Assembly (NCBI GenBank): GCA_007844125.1
Contig: CM017572.1
Coordinates: forward strand, 38,999,397-39,063,396
Direction of reading: 5' to 3'
Length of the DNA stretch: 64,000 nt
Source: Sinonovacula constricta
Lineage: Eukaryota; Mollusca; Bivalvia; Cardiida; Solecurtidae
Shown: positions 25,031 through 37,800 of the stretch, piece by piece
Layout: each line of letters begins with the position of its first letter
Numbering within the stretch: the first letter of the stretch is position 1
Position numbers and translations under genes: made by a program
The notes under the pieces: generated by a model
What the model saw: only the letters and a program-made list of their open reading frames with translations
Databases searched by the model: none
Told to the model about the DNA's origin: nothing

Positions 25031-27110
25031 ATGTACAGAAATTCCAAATTTACAATCCCGGTTGATACTTGCAACATTTCTATAGCGAGTTTCAGTACAA
25101 CTCCACCAACACCAAAGCAAGAAAATGCAACACTTGGAGAGAAACTAGGAGAGAGAAGGCATAAAAGGGAATTTAGACAAGAAAACACATTGTTGAAAAG
25201 AAAGCAAGGAAGAAGAAACAAGACTATTAACAATTTTTTTTTTCTGAGACGCAGACTGAGGAATTGAACATGGCAGTAAAGAATGCTGTAAAAATCAAGT
25301 TGGAAACCAAACATACACTAGACAATGCACAAACAACTTTTGCTCGACGTAAAACGAAAATTCTCTTCAACATCAGGAGACTTTGAGGCAACTGAAGTCT
25401 AACAGCAGGGAAATGATAAACATACAGGCAAAAGCTACATAAAAGAATGAGGACTTTTAGAAAGGACTGACTGGCATAGATAGATGAGAGAGATGTTACC
25501 GGTCCCTTAATTTGGAAAATCAAAGAGTTGAAGGAGAGTCTTACTATTTGAAAAGTTTACTTCGTGATGATAAAGAACTTGACTTTTATGACTGTTCTAG
25601 AAGAGCTTATTCAAAAGAGATGGTTGAATCTTCAATTAACCTATCAAACTTAAAGACAGTTACAAAAATATCGATCAAGTCATTAGAGCCTGTGTGGCAA
25701 ACATATCAAGATTATTCCAGGCAGACAAAATGTGGATAATTTTGTAGACGGAAAGCTGGCACTAGCTCATTAATATGTTTCCCAAGTTGTTTCTCAATCA
25801 GTCAATACAACATTGTACACAGATGAAACTAGAAAACATGTTCATTCATACCGTACATATATAATTAGTGATGAACAACAAAACAGCACCATGCCTGGAC
25901 TAAGGGAGATGACAAACAATGGTGGAACGTCAACACTGGAAAGCCTCAAAGAAATTCTACAAGACATAATAGACCACTTCAATGAAAACCACTATGTTGA
26001 TATAGGACACCAACTTTTAGCCAATATGAAAAACACCATGTCAGACAAAGCCAGTAAAGAGAACACTTCCAATAAACTTCTCTGGGGGTATCTCCAAGAC
26101 TGTCATCCTGGTGTTGCAGATAACTACCACCAGTTGACAGTGGATCAATAAAAACTATGTGACCATATGTATGTTTTTGTGGCAAATCTCTATTTAAATT
26201 TGAAAAAACATTCAAAGACAGAGTTGAAGTGTGCGAAATGGGAGAGGATGAGAAACCTGAAGTATACTTTCCTTGGAAAACGGTTTTGTATGAAAAACAA
26301 ATAGAAAGAAACGTATAATGCGGTTTAATCACAACATAACTTAACATGATTTATGATAGCTAGTGCAGTATATTTTCATGCATGAGATTGGGCTTACTAT
26401 GTGAATAGTGTACACGGTACCAGCAAAAACGTGTTATGAGCTGTCTCTTTGGATGTCGCAGAAAGTCTCGTGCTTGCTGGAGCAAAAGTACAGGGTCTAA
26501 TTTCCAAATTTCTGACAAGCCCATTGTAAAGAATTATAAAAAAGAACTCCTGGTTATATTTTTGATTCTGAAAATTCTTTTCAAAACAATTCTTAGATAA
26601 TGTCTATGGAAATCCTGAAAGAATGGTCGAATTCATGACAGGTGAAAGACCTCTATTTGACATAGCAATAGACGAAAACGATGAAGTGATTAATGTTCTC
26701 ATCTAGCAAAGTGAACAACTTGATGAAATATTGCTGACACTTCTCTAGAACATGTTTGTGACAAGCAAACAAATTTTGCAAATAATGTTTCCTGAGCATT
26801 TACCAGGATGAAATTACTGAATCCCAGTAAAGTGCTGTGCCAAACAAAATAATCTGTGAAGAAGCATAACAAAATGTCTCAGTTTGTGTTTGGTGTACTT
26901 GGCCATCTGATTTCATTAGACCCAAAATGATTAATGACATCTTGTTATTATGTACTTTTGCAATCGGAGAAATGAATAAATGAAGGAACCAGGTTCTAGA
27001 GACAGACAAAGAAATAGAATCAGCCTTTAAAGCACATCTCAGCTCCATAAAACGTCTCAAACAAGAAACATACAGACAAAATATGTACAACATATCGGAA
27101 AAAAACAATT
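25031..27110 (+). pseudogene. decayed ~2-kb intronless coding region
   Basis: Successive plus-strand segments look protein-coding but lie in different frames and carry stops. 25031-25267 is lysine/arginine-rich. 25512-25739 is acidic and basic, coil-like (…LLRDDKELDFYDCSRRAYSK…). 25813-26151 includes ETRKHVHSYRTYI and LESLKEILQDIIDHFNENH then ANMKNTMSDKAS. 26465-26705 includes AGAKVQGLISKFLTSPL and GNPERMVEFMTGERPLFDIA. A last basic segment lies near 27030-27105 (SSIKRLKQETYRQNMYN). The order, the lack of introns and the even decay suggest a retrocopy or dead mobile-element gene from a multi-copy family of unnamed invertebrate proteins. I have only a vague recollection of such a family and assign no function. 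Confidence 0.5.
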
Positions 27111-27549
27111 ACATTATATAGAAAATTGTCCATAATTAACTGAAAAAACAAGGTCTTAACTTTAATAAAAAGTGCCTCGGATGTTAGTTCTGTGGAAGTG
27201 AAATAAGGCAGCATTCCTTTACGTGTTGCAAAAGTAACTGGACATAGATTTGAACATTTGACATATAAGGGGGAGGTGATAGGCGTTGTTCCTGGTTTTC
27301 CAGAATGATACAATATAAAGTAAAGTTAAGTAAAGTATGAGGATAATGGTGCAATATATGTTTATAATTAAAAGGCTGATTACATTAAAGGACATGCCAA
27401 TAGCATAGTATACGCACTAGCTAATACTGTTGTATCTTAATTTATGCATTATCATGTTTTTATAAAGGTGCATTATATCCTTGAATTTAGATGTTTCCTG
27501 TTTCAGAATGTCCATGCCTAATACAAGCCCGAACTGGCAATCAACATAT
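27111..27549. other. spacer
   Basis: AT-rich. Nothing recognised. Confidence 0.5.
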
Positions 27550-27550
27550 A

Positions 27551-27636
27551 TATTTAAAAAATACTTATAATTCTGAGCAATAAGCATAATGCATATATAA
27601 ATATATATAATTATACATATATATATATGTGTGTGT

Positions 27637-27718
<82 letters not shown>

Positions 27719-27766
27719 GTATATACATTATGCTTATTGCTCGGAATTACAAGTATTTTATAAATA
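27551..27766. mobile_element. hairpin element (MITE-like) with central TG microsatellite
   Basis: A 47-bp left arm (27551-27597) and a 47-bp right arm (27720-27766) are inverted copies with about four mismatches. Both contain gagcaataagcataatg or its complement. Between them lie 'atatataa' repeats and a (TG)n tract at 27629-27717. The symmetrical ends suggest a small foldback element whose loop has become a microsatellite. Confidence 0.7.
27629..27717 (+). repeat. (TG)n microsatellite
   Basis: About 44 TG dinucleotides with one 'ta' interruption near 27641. It lies inside the hairpin element. The poly-(TH) minus-strand frames over it are artefacts. Confidence 0.98.
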
Positions 27767-30700
27767 GTTCTTAGGTCTTTTACCCAGTAACAATGTTTAC
27801 AGGCCCCTGCATTAACTACAAACATACAAAAGCATTTACAAGTGTTGACTAGACCCTGCAATGCAAATTTCAGTACATGATTACATAAATGTCTGACACT
27901 TCTCATTTTGTCTATTTTCAGGTTTTTGTCCCATTTAAGGACCAGTGTTTTATCGAGTTGAATTAACATTGCAACACTGGTAAGTATGCTATTTGGTAGT
28001 TAACTGTTAACTGGATATTGCAAGAACTATTCTACTTTTAGCATCATATTTATTGGTATATTTGATGATTATTGGTAGTTCAGAATTTTTCAGGTTCTCA
28101 TAAAAATTGCAAGTTTAATACTGACTTTTAGTGTTTCTTTTTTCTCTTTAGGTTACTTTACTTAAGGTTGGCCGACTGTTAGAGGTCTCGAATTTCAGGA
28201 CTTGTTAATATGACTAGCCTGTTAGTTGGGCATGATTTTCAGATTTAACTACTAGAAATAAGTTTGAAATTTAGGGTTTTCATATATATTTTAACTTTCT
28301 CGAAATCTTTATGTTTCTTCTCTTGACCGTAAAATTCTTGATCAATAAGGAGTAGCTGCCAACATTTCAAGAGTCCTGTTCCTGTATAATACATGCTGCA
28401 ACTACATTTTGAAATGCTTATGTTATTAATTATAGTAAATTTAAAGTATATATGTTAAAACTATAGATGAACTATAAATAAAATGCATTTTTAATTTTTT
28501 TTCCTTTTCTATGTCACATTTTGAAAAAATATTGTTGCTGTTTTTTAACAGATGCATAACTTAGGCTAGGAACTAGTTATTTCAACAATATTTGCACTTT
28601 TGCAATTGAAAAACAGCAATCTTCAAAAGGATGACACATTTTTAATAAATATTTATTTTCAAAAAAATGGTTTAGCAATGCTACAAGGTATACTTACATG
28701 TCTATAAAATATTTATCGGTTACTTCTGTGACAGAAAATACGGCTTACTTACACAGGTGATACTGCATTAATGTTTGAGAGGAATAAGACGCACGTAGTG
28801 CATTACCATCAAAATAAAGTTTACTAAGTTTTGTAATGCTTTGTTTAAATGCTTAATCATCAAAAGGCAATTAAAGATCCAACAGTTTCCCTATGTCAGA
28901 TTATTGTAGCAATATCTTACCATTGCTTTGGGGTATTAAGGGCATAATGTCTGCATAAATCCATACATTAGTATAAGTAAAGACGGTTTTGAACACCGAC
29001 TATATTGTTAGACAGTACAAATATAAACATATAAACATATTCTAAAAGTTCATTCATTCCAAATCTATAAATAAGCACGAAAATATAATCTGCTAAGAAT
29101 AGATACCGACGTCAGAGCGAATTACTAGGATGACGATATAACGTAATCTCAAAAGTGAGTTGTCACATGTTGTTGCTGAGTTAAAATATGCAGCGTGGCT
29201 TAGATAGGAAATGTTTGTAATGGGAATGGGGATTTATCTTTCACTATTCACATATATGGCATCATTGAGCAGCATTTTGCAGGATTGTCTCAGGAAATAA
29301 TGACCTCTTTGGTTTTTTGAGATAAAAATATTTTGGTCCAAACTGTCGGGTCTTACTTTTAATGATATTCAAAAAACAAAAACTGATCTATACCGATTAT
29401 ACTGCGTATAAGCCAACGAAGTTAAATTTCTATCAATTTAAATGCAATTTACGTTTTCTGTCTATACATAAAATCATTTGGCGGTGGTTGCATCAAATTG
29501 TTTCGAGTGGCTATCTATACTATTGATCAATAGTATAGATAGCCACTCGGAACAATTGTTAGTAGTATAGTTTTCAGTCTTTAAAACAACCCGTCACGAG
29601 CTTATACATATCCGTGACACTGCGAGTGTTATACAAGTATTTATCAAATATTTTAATTTATTTAGTTATAAGTGAACTAAGTCATCTGGTCATTGTTTAT
29701 ACAATCAACTGGGACCTTAAGCACAAATAAATCTAAAGTACAACGTGTAGATCTACATAAGAAATCTCTAGATTGAAGATATACAGTCAAAATCCGTACT
29801 GCTCGGTGTTTTAATAACCAAATATTTTTCTTAGGATTTCATATCTTTGCAAGCAAAAGCATGTAGTCAATACAATATTGTTATATTAACAGTGTACCAT
29901 ACAAGGGATGGACCTTTCCAAAAGGGTCGGTGAAGTCTATTTACATAAACTAGCTTATCCAATCTGTGTACGTGTAAACCACGTGTTGAATGATTGGCTT
30001 ACTTAACCTGTGCGTTTTGTTTGTGATGCTATATGTGTGCATTTGAAGTAGGCGTGATCTAAAATTGTAAAAATAACATTAGAGTTATCGCAGAACGGTT
30101 CATTTAACAGTATACAGACATGCAATAAAATCGTACGTTTTCTGGCTTTTGAATGTAACTGACAAATGCGATGTAGTTCTTTCTAATTAACCCTTATACA
30201 ACCGAAAATAAATTGTATGTTGCATAAGTAATTGCACAGATTAATTAAATGCGTTTGTATTCTTCGTGGGCGAATTTAAATGTTGAAATTGTATCTGTTA
30301 AACACACCCTAAAGAGTGTTTAATAACTTCCTTTCTCAATGTGCCATTAATGTAAATGCTAAATGCTACCGATTATTCTATGTTTACGGTTTGAAAATCA
30401 AGTTTATTGTTACGTGGAGTGCTTTCTTGATTAATATTTAGAACAACCTAGTCATACAACTTTATTATAGTTTAAACCTTGACTTGTCAATGATTTGACC
30501 AACTTAAATAGGATTAAGCAATTAAGTACTGTAGAAAAAGTTCTATTAGTGAAGACTCTTAATACATATCAATTTATCAAATACTCATTATTTTAAAAAC
30601 CTGTGCCGTTATATCTATACAAACTAGTGTGAATTGATATTTAAGAGAAAAACCAGCGTCTGGCACAGTATGGTCACTGGACGAGATCATTAGGGATATT

Positions 30701-33612
30701 ACACTTTAGAAAGATGGAAACTGAATTAATGCTTTCCTCGTTTCTCGTATAAATTGTTAGGTGATGGGATGCAATTAAAAATACTATTGTAATAATATAG
30801 TAATAATTGTTTTTTATTATAATTAATCATGACATGACGAAATTGGTGACGTTAGGCAAGTTCTAATTAAACGTTTTATGTATTTTTATCGTATGCTTAT
30901 CATACCCTAACACTTATTAAAACACTATTGCTAAAGTGGTGTGATGTTAGTAAAATAGCAATGTGATATTTTTGTATTGACAAAAGTTATGTTTTAAAGC
31001 ATTTTTTTATTATATTTTATTACATCATGTTATGAAATTTATAATTGGTTTTGTTGTTGTTGTTTTCATAAAATTTGCATTGTTCACAAACGTGGCAAAG
31101 ATTCCTGCTTAAGTGAGTCAAAACTTTCTAATATATTAAATGTCTCGTTTTAGTGGACTGAAAAATCAAAAAGTTTTGATAAGCTTTATTGACATCACTT
31201 TAAATGTCTATTAGTCTTATCGTTATCTTTATTATACGCACTAGGAAGCTAGTGAAAATAATAACATTCCGCACTTACTGACTGATTTAAATCCTAGTTA
31301 AGATAATACCGTCCCAGACAGTTATTTCACTCAACCACTCCATTCTATATTATTTGTCCTCTACTGTAGTTTAAACATACTGCACAATAAAGTCTCAAGT
31401 AACAGTAGTAATTTAAGGTGTATATGTTGGGTGTCCACACATATTATCAGACTTTTGAATAATGGAGTGTGAACTCAATAAATCAATAAACAGCGATCTA
31501 CAAACTACAACTCAACGAGGTTTAAACTTGTATGTCACTCAATCCATTCAACCTATGCTATCAAACACTAGTAGAGATGTATGGGCGTGAAATGCTCAAG
31601 TATGACAATGTAAATTCTCCGTTATCACGGGCATATGTTAAGGTTTATAAAGATCATGAAGTTCTTGTGTTTGATGAAACATCTTTTTGAAACCTTTCTA
31701 TTGATACTTCAAGCATTGATATAGGTATCAACAGTATTGTCATTTGGTAAAGCTAGTAAAGTGCACCTGAGGCAGTGAGGTCCAGTTTTGTATACACTGC
31801 ATAATCAGAGGAACACTTGATCTAATAAGATTTGTCTTCCTCCTTTATTCCTTAACTGACTGAGTGAGTTTCCTGCACTGCGTGAACATAACTTGAACAT
31901 CTAGTTAAAGCAGATAACAACATTAATGTTCACATTATAAACATGCCTAGACGCAATTGAAGCATATAGTGTCCTCTGGCATACATATTCGTTTCTGTAC
32001 CAGCAGTCCTTTTTCCCATGCATTTATTTACCGCTGGTGGTCAAGGTCATGCAGGGTCAATCTTTGGTGCTTTTAAAATTCTTTTTTTTTCATAACTCTG
32101 GAACCTGTAGTAAGCGACACCGCGCAACTAGTCGCTGGTATAGAAATCCTCAAAACTCTAATTGCTTCGTGTTAACAAATAAAGCCGCAAACTGTACATT
32201 TCATAGGTTGAAGCACGAGATGAATCATCATCAATGTATGAATCATTTACAACAATTGTATTTCTATTTGTCTGTTAAAATCTATTTTGTCAAATAAGTA
32301 CAAGCATTGAATAGGGGCTTTTAATTGTGAGTTTTACGTCTAGAAAGGCTGCCTTTTTATATCTGCCTATATATGCCTATATATGTTGGCCTTGTTTAAG
32401 CCAAGGTCTTTTAGATCAAACATGTGGATCATTTGACACAAGAACGGTTCATCTGTATTAAGACGAGACCTAGTTCACATTTGGTAAAGCGTCGATTTCA
32501 GGCAAGAAAGGCAACTCTGACCGCAACATACCAAAGTCGAAAATTGGTAGAGGCATAGCGGTATTACCCCTTTGGTAACGCTCTTTCACGTATAAGGCTA
32601 GTTTTACAACTGGTTAGCTTTGTGTCAGGATAATAATACTTTGGGTGGTTTCCCATGCCATATTAAAAGGGACAAAGCATTTTTGCTTATAACATCCATG
32701 CCAGTATGCTTAGCAAGAATTTTAAGATCCAAAATTGTATAAGTTATGCAACTCTATGTGTTACTATGTAAAATCAGAGGTTAAAACGATAAATCGAAAC
32801 AAAACATACAGTGTTGAAATGTGTATAGCATTTGCAGAAACGACACCAATTCATTAAAAGTGTAAGATCTTTCCCAAAATATACTATATACTATATAAAT
32901 ATGAGTGTACTTTTTTATGTATTGTTCAATTTTCGATAGTGTTTCACCAACTAGACAAGGGTTTGGTAGGCACCTCTCACAAATACCGTGTATGACATTA
33001 AGAACAATATTAAACAGTACCTATTTGTCGAATCTTGGACTATAATTTACACAAGAATACACATTGTTTCTTCCATTCCAAAACGCGGCAGCCTTAATGG
33101 AAAGCGTTTGAAATTTATCTCTAGTTCGTCCAATATGTTTTTTCAATGTAAGCACTCGGTTAAATATATTTCCGTATTGGACACTTCAGTGTAAAATATA
33201 CTGTTATTCTTTTCTGAAAGCGGTGTTAAATTGATGTTTTAAAAATGTGTTCGTTCGATATTCATCACCTGGTTTGCCATAAAAAGTATGATCACATTTT
33301 AATGAAATGTTTAAGACTTTAAGTCAGTGATGTGATAACATGTGTAGGCCGACTGTTCGAGCATAATTTAAGTTCTCTTTAAGAAAAGGTATTCACTGTT
33401 GCATTTCGTCATATAACATGTTGTATTTTTAAAACAAATTGTACGTCCTTAGATGGTTTGCATAAAAGAGTCTGTTGTTATTGCTTGTGGCTAGTTTGTG
33501 TTATTGTAGATCATTAATTTCCTATTTTGTCAATTTGTCGTATTAAACAGAACTTGTCCTGGAATTAACGAAAAGGCAACACGGCGGACCAATCTGCTTT
33601 TAATGCTGACGC
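27767..33612. other. large gene-free AT-rich interval
   Basis: No domain or consistent exon was recognised on either strand. The only notable structure is the palindrome at 29496-29557. A donor-like cga|gtaagtgc at 33630-33638 could end an exon upstream of the IAP gene, but none of its frames joins cleanly to the first BIR exon. Confidence 0.5.
29496..29557. repeat. 62-bp near-perfect palindrome
   Basis: The left arm 29496-29526 starts aattgtttcgagtggctatc. The right arm 29527-29557 is its reverse complement with a single mismatch and no spacer (centre tattga|tcaata). The symmetry is exact enough to extrude as a cruciform or to fold as an RNA hairpin. Confidence 0.97.
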
Positions 33613-33643
33613 AGGATTTCGAGTAAGTGCTTTTCTGTTATTG

Positions 33644-33984
33644 ATAGTAGTAGTAGTAGTAGTAGTAGTAGCAGTAGTAGCAGCAGTAGAAGTAGTAGTA
33701 GTAGTAGTAGTAGTAATAGTAGTAGAGGTAGTAGTAGTAGAAGAAGTAGCAGTATTAATAGTAGTAGTAGTAGTAAAAGTAGTAGTAGTAGCCGTAAATA
33801 TAGTAGTAGTAACAGTAAGAGTCGTAGTAGTAGTAATGGTAGAAGTAACAATAGTATAGTAGTAGAAGTAGCAGTAGTAGTAGTTATAGTAGTAGTAGTA
33901 ATAGTAATGGTAGTAGAAGTAGTAGTACTGGAAGAAGTAGCACTAGTAATAGTAGTAGTGGTAGTAGTAGAAATATTATAAGTT

Positions 33985-34039
<55 letters not shown>

Positions 34040-34143
34040 CAGCAGTAATAGTTGTAGTAATAGTAGTAGTAGCAGTTATAGTAGTAATAGTGTAGTAGTA
34101 GTAGTAGTAGAAATAATAGTAAAAGTCGCAGTAGTAGTAGAAA

Positions 34144-34219
<76 letters not shown>

Positions 34220-34297
34220 TGTAGTAGCAGTATTAGTAGTAACAGTGTAGTGTAGTAATAGTAGAAATAAAAGAAAAAGTCGCAGTAGTAGTAGAAA

Positions 34298-34344
<47 letters not shown>

Positions 34345-34475
34345 ATAGTAAAATAGTGAAACTAGTTATAGAAGTAGTAGTAGTAGAAGTAGTAGCAGTA
34401 GTCGTAGTAGTAGTAATAGTAGTAGTAGTAGTAGCAGTAGTAGTAATAGTAGTGGCAGTAGTTGCAGTAGCAAGA
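33644..34475. repeat. AGT trinucleotide array (~830 bp)
   Basis: Long stretch of (AGT)n with scattered AGA, AGC, AAT and other variants. It includes two purer blocks near 33985-34040 and 34150-34220. Internal blocks such as 'agaaatagtagtag' repeat, pointing to unequal exchange or slippage. It ends about 280 bp upstream of the first IAP exon. All poly-Val and poly-Leu frames over it are low-complexity artefacts. Confidence 0.97.
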
Positions 34476-34758
34476 GTTTTGTTATATTTTCTCTTCTGAT
34501 TATTTTAAGGAAAAAAGTCATGCTTAACTCGATGCAAACATGTTTTAAAATATTCTCTTTCGAAAACTGTAACAAAATCAAATTATAAATATATTTTTCC
34601 TTTTCATGCACTAAGCATACAAAACCTATGATCCACGTTGTAGAGACCTACTAGTATTTTGCGAGCACGCTTTCGTTAGGTATCAGTGAAACTATGCGAT
34701 GTTTACTAGTTTATCTCGGATACGAAGATTCCATTTAACATATTTAACATATTTTCAG

Positions 34759-34891
34759 GATGAGTTGCAGACTCCTGCAATCTTGTATTCGGAATACGTC
34801 AAAGAGGACTCCCGGTTGCGAACATTTACAGGTATTAGGAACCCGGCGTTTGATTCAAGGGAATTAGCCGCAGCGGGATTCTTTTATACAG
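34759..34891 (+). CDS. IAP exon: first half of BIR1
   Basis: Acceptor attttcag, phase 0 entry, 44 codons plus one base, donor aca g|gtataa. The peptide includes DSRLRTFTGIRNP and ELAAAGFFYTG, the N-terminal BIR signature (R..tF.nWP……La.aGFyytG). The canonical tryptophan after the 'RTF' segment is replaced here (TGIRNP), which is unusual but tolerated at this position in some BIRs. Confidence 0.9.
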
Positions 34892-37800
34892 GTATAAAAA
34901 CACACTAAAATACAAATAATTCATATTCAGTGATTTCATGAAAAAAACTGAATTGCCAGTAATTACAGAAAATACCAAGAGATTTTAGTGAATTCATGTA
35001 ATCTCTAAGTGAAACAGTGATTTCACGATTTCCCTGAAAATTTTTGGGATTTCATGAAACCCCTTAACAGTCAATATGTGTTGATATGCAAACCACAACC
35101 AGATGTTAAAACAATCTACTTTTAAGATCACTTGCTCGGTATTTTCTTTGAAAGCCTTATAATATGTATGGCTGCCCGGAGGAGTTGAGGTGATTGACGA
35201 ACAGATAAAAGGTTTGAAACGAAATTACAATGTCCATGTTTGTGGAGTGGTGTTCATGTTTAACGTTTTGTTGTTCAGCTTATAAATGGCTTTCATTAGC
35301 CAGGCGGCCAATTCAGTTACATTAGCGATATCTTAATATATATTTTATATACTTATAAATATGTCATTAAATTTTAAAATGACACATGTTACCAAAGCAC
35401 ATAAAGCTGCTGACACACTTGCAATATCGTTAATTTCTTTGAAAAATTTCTTTGCCGGCATTTTTTCCGATACTGTGCAGCGACATTTCTATCATTATAG
35501 CACACGGGGCACTTATGAGGTGCCCAGAGACTGAACCCGGTCAATCGATTATACTGACAACGACAAGTCAGGCGTAATGCTGTCCCCTTAGCCCCGACTG
35601 TTAGGAGGGAAACCACTACTACCAACTTTAGAGTCTTTGGTTTGAACCGGCCGGGTTTGAACCCGAGACCTCCCGATCAGCAAGCCGATAATCTTCAGTA
35701 GTTCATTAAATACCATTATACAAATTAACTGAAAGTGTGGTTTTTGTAACAGAATTAGAAATAAAGCTATTTGAAAACTTAACTTTAAAAAGGTATTCCA
35801 TCTGCTTTGCGAGTGGAGGTGGTTCAATTCTTTCGCATTGGTTATTATTGGTCCCTAAACAAAATTATTTTGATATAACCTGTGTCTTTTTAAACATTAT
35901 AACAAAATATATGATATATTGATAAAAACGATAATTTAAGGTGGCCAGGTTGTATGTTTCTGGTGTGGTCATGGGTTGAAAAATTGGACAATGTCTGACG
36001 ACCCCTGGTACTGCCATCTCAAACAGTCTCCTCACTGCGGATTCCTCGCGTTTGCACTCCGTGAAGTGGACCTGAATGCCTACAAGGTAATCCATTTTTT
36101 AAGTTTCATTTATAATTGTTACTTATTAAAATTGATAATTGTAGTTAAACTTATGATACTCAATGAGAAATACTGATGGATATTTTTCATTTTTACAGGA
36201 AAGGATAAGAGCCGAGCAGACAACATTGCAGTGTTTACCTGAAAAACAAGGTTTGTGCCACTTTTTTGTTTTGAAGTTTATTAACAATTACATTTGTTTG
36301 ACCATTTTTCTCCCTCTTTCTCTCTGTGTCTCTGTCTCTCTCTCTATCTCTCTCTTTCTCTTTGCTCGCTCTCTCTTTCTCTCTCTCGCTCGCTCGCTCT
36401 TCATTTGCCTTGCTAATATTAAAGTAATCATAAAATGATTGTTTTACCTTTATGTGTGTTAAATATAGCATGAAATACAACTTCATAATATATCAATGGT
36501 CCAGAGAGTGTTCCTGTCTAATTCAATAAGTATTTAAAAAAGAATTCTGTTGTAGGACTATAATATTTTACATACACGTAACTACTGTTTAAAATATGTA
36601 AGCTCAATTCTTAGTATTACACGTACATTGTTGATATTTTGCATAAGCTCAACAAGGAAACGAACAACGACAACGTTACACAACGTTAAAAACCCGTGTG
36701 TTAACATTCAGTAAATGGACCAAACCCACACCCACTCCTCGAAAGCTGGCCGAGGCTGGTTTCTACTATACAGGTACACATACTTACCATTTTAATGTTT
36801 CGCACATATGTTCATTGATTATTCGTTGTGGAGTCATACAATTCGGCGTAAAATAAACCATTGCGTAGCACATATACATGTCATTCATGTACAAAGCAGT
36901 TTATAGAAATGCTTAAAAGAATACTCCAAAATCCTCCAAATTGACTTGAAATCGTTCTCATGACAATGTCTTGGTAATCTAAAACTATTTTTGTCACGTT
37001 TATTTAGCATGTCACAAAAATAATAAATTTACTAGACGCTAAATCATACTAAACACAACTAAACATTTGATTGATCAGCTATACAATTTTAATTTAATTG
37101 TTATTTGTGCACTTCTCGTTTTGATGGTGACCAAAAGGTTTCTTTTGTCATGTAAAGGTTTATCATTGGATCTTCATATAACGACATGAAGAATGTTTCC
37201 TTATCATTGTTTTTCATTGTAAACCCGATTTAAGCACTCACATCAGATCTTTTTGCCGATTCCGAGGTGGTAACTGTTTTTTTAAATATTTTACATTTGA
37301 TTTGCATGGATAAACCTTTGTTCTGTGCCTTTTCAAATTTCGGTATATGATGTTATACTTAAATGCAATCAGACGTTGAACCAGGTACCTTGATTTTTGA
37401 GATGCCCCTCTGGGCCTCAACGTATCGACAACACGCGAATAACCCAGTGTTGTTTAAACTTATACAGGCGAAAGCGATATCGTCCGATGTTTCCATTGTC
37501 GTGTCGGCCTGGGGGACTGGAATGACGGGGAGGATCCTTGGATTGAGCATGCAAAATTGTTTCCTTGCTGTGGCTTCGTCATACGGAACAAGGGCTTCAA
37601 TTTCATCCAGTCTGTGCAAAATGATCTACAAAATGAGGGCGTCGCTGCGGTAAGGTTGCTGCAAACTGCACTGCATAACCAATTATAGCTTCAAACAGTG
37701 AAAAGAGAAGTCACAATTGTTCACGAACTTTATTTACGACAGTATTTCTTTCATTCTGGCCAAATTATGCCAATGTGACCGAAACGAAAAATATAAGATT

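Noticed and set aside
25031..25314. 157-codon minus-strand frame (24841-25314), hydrophobic
   Set aside because: It is the antisense of the lysine/arginine-rich decayed coding region. The apparent membrane protein is a complement artefact.
27417..27969. Frames of 103 and 134 codons rich in Thr-His
   Set aside because: They read through the TG microsatellite. The unique ends have no recognised domain.
33613..33632. First IAP exon ending at the donor cga|gtaagt
   Set aside because: The ATG frame leaves two bases and would shift the BIR exon out of frame. The frame that fits has a stop a few codons upstream and no ATG. It may be a 5' untranslated exon.
33600..34611. Long poly-Leu, poly-Val and mixed open frames over the AGT array
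   Set aside because: They are translations of a trinucleotide repeat. No start context, splice signal or non-repetitive flank supports coding.
34699..34758. Start codon of the IAP gene at 34699
   Set aside because: The ATG is in frame and preceded by a stop, but the stretch before the BIR is AT-rich, unlike an IAP N-terminus, and ends in a proper acceptor attttcag. I prefer an upstream exon. Not fully excluded.
36163..36486. Ser/Leu-rich and Arg/Glu-rich frames
   Set aside because: They are translations of the CT microsatellite in the IAP intron.
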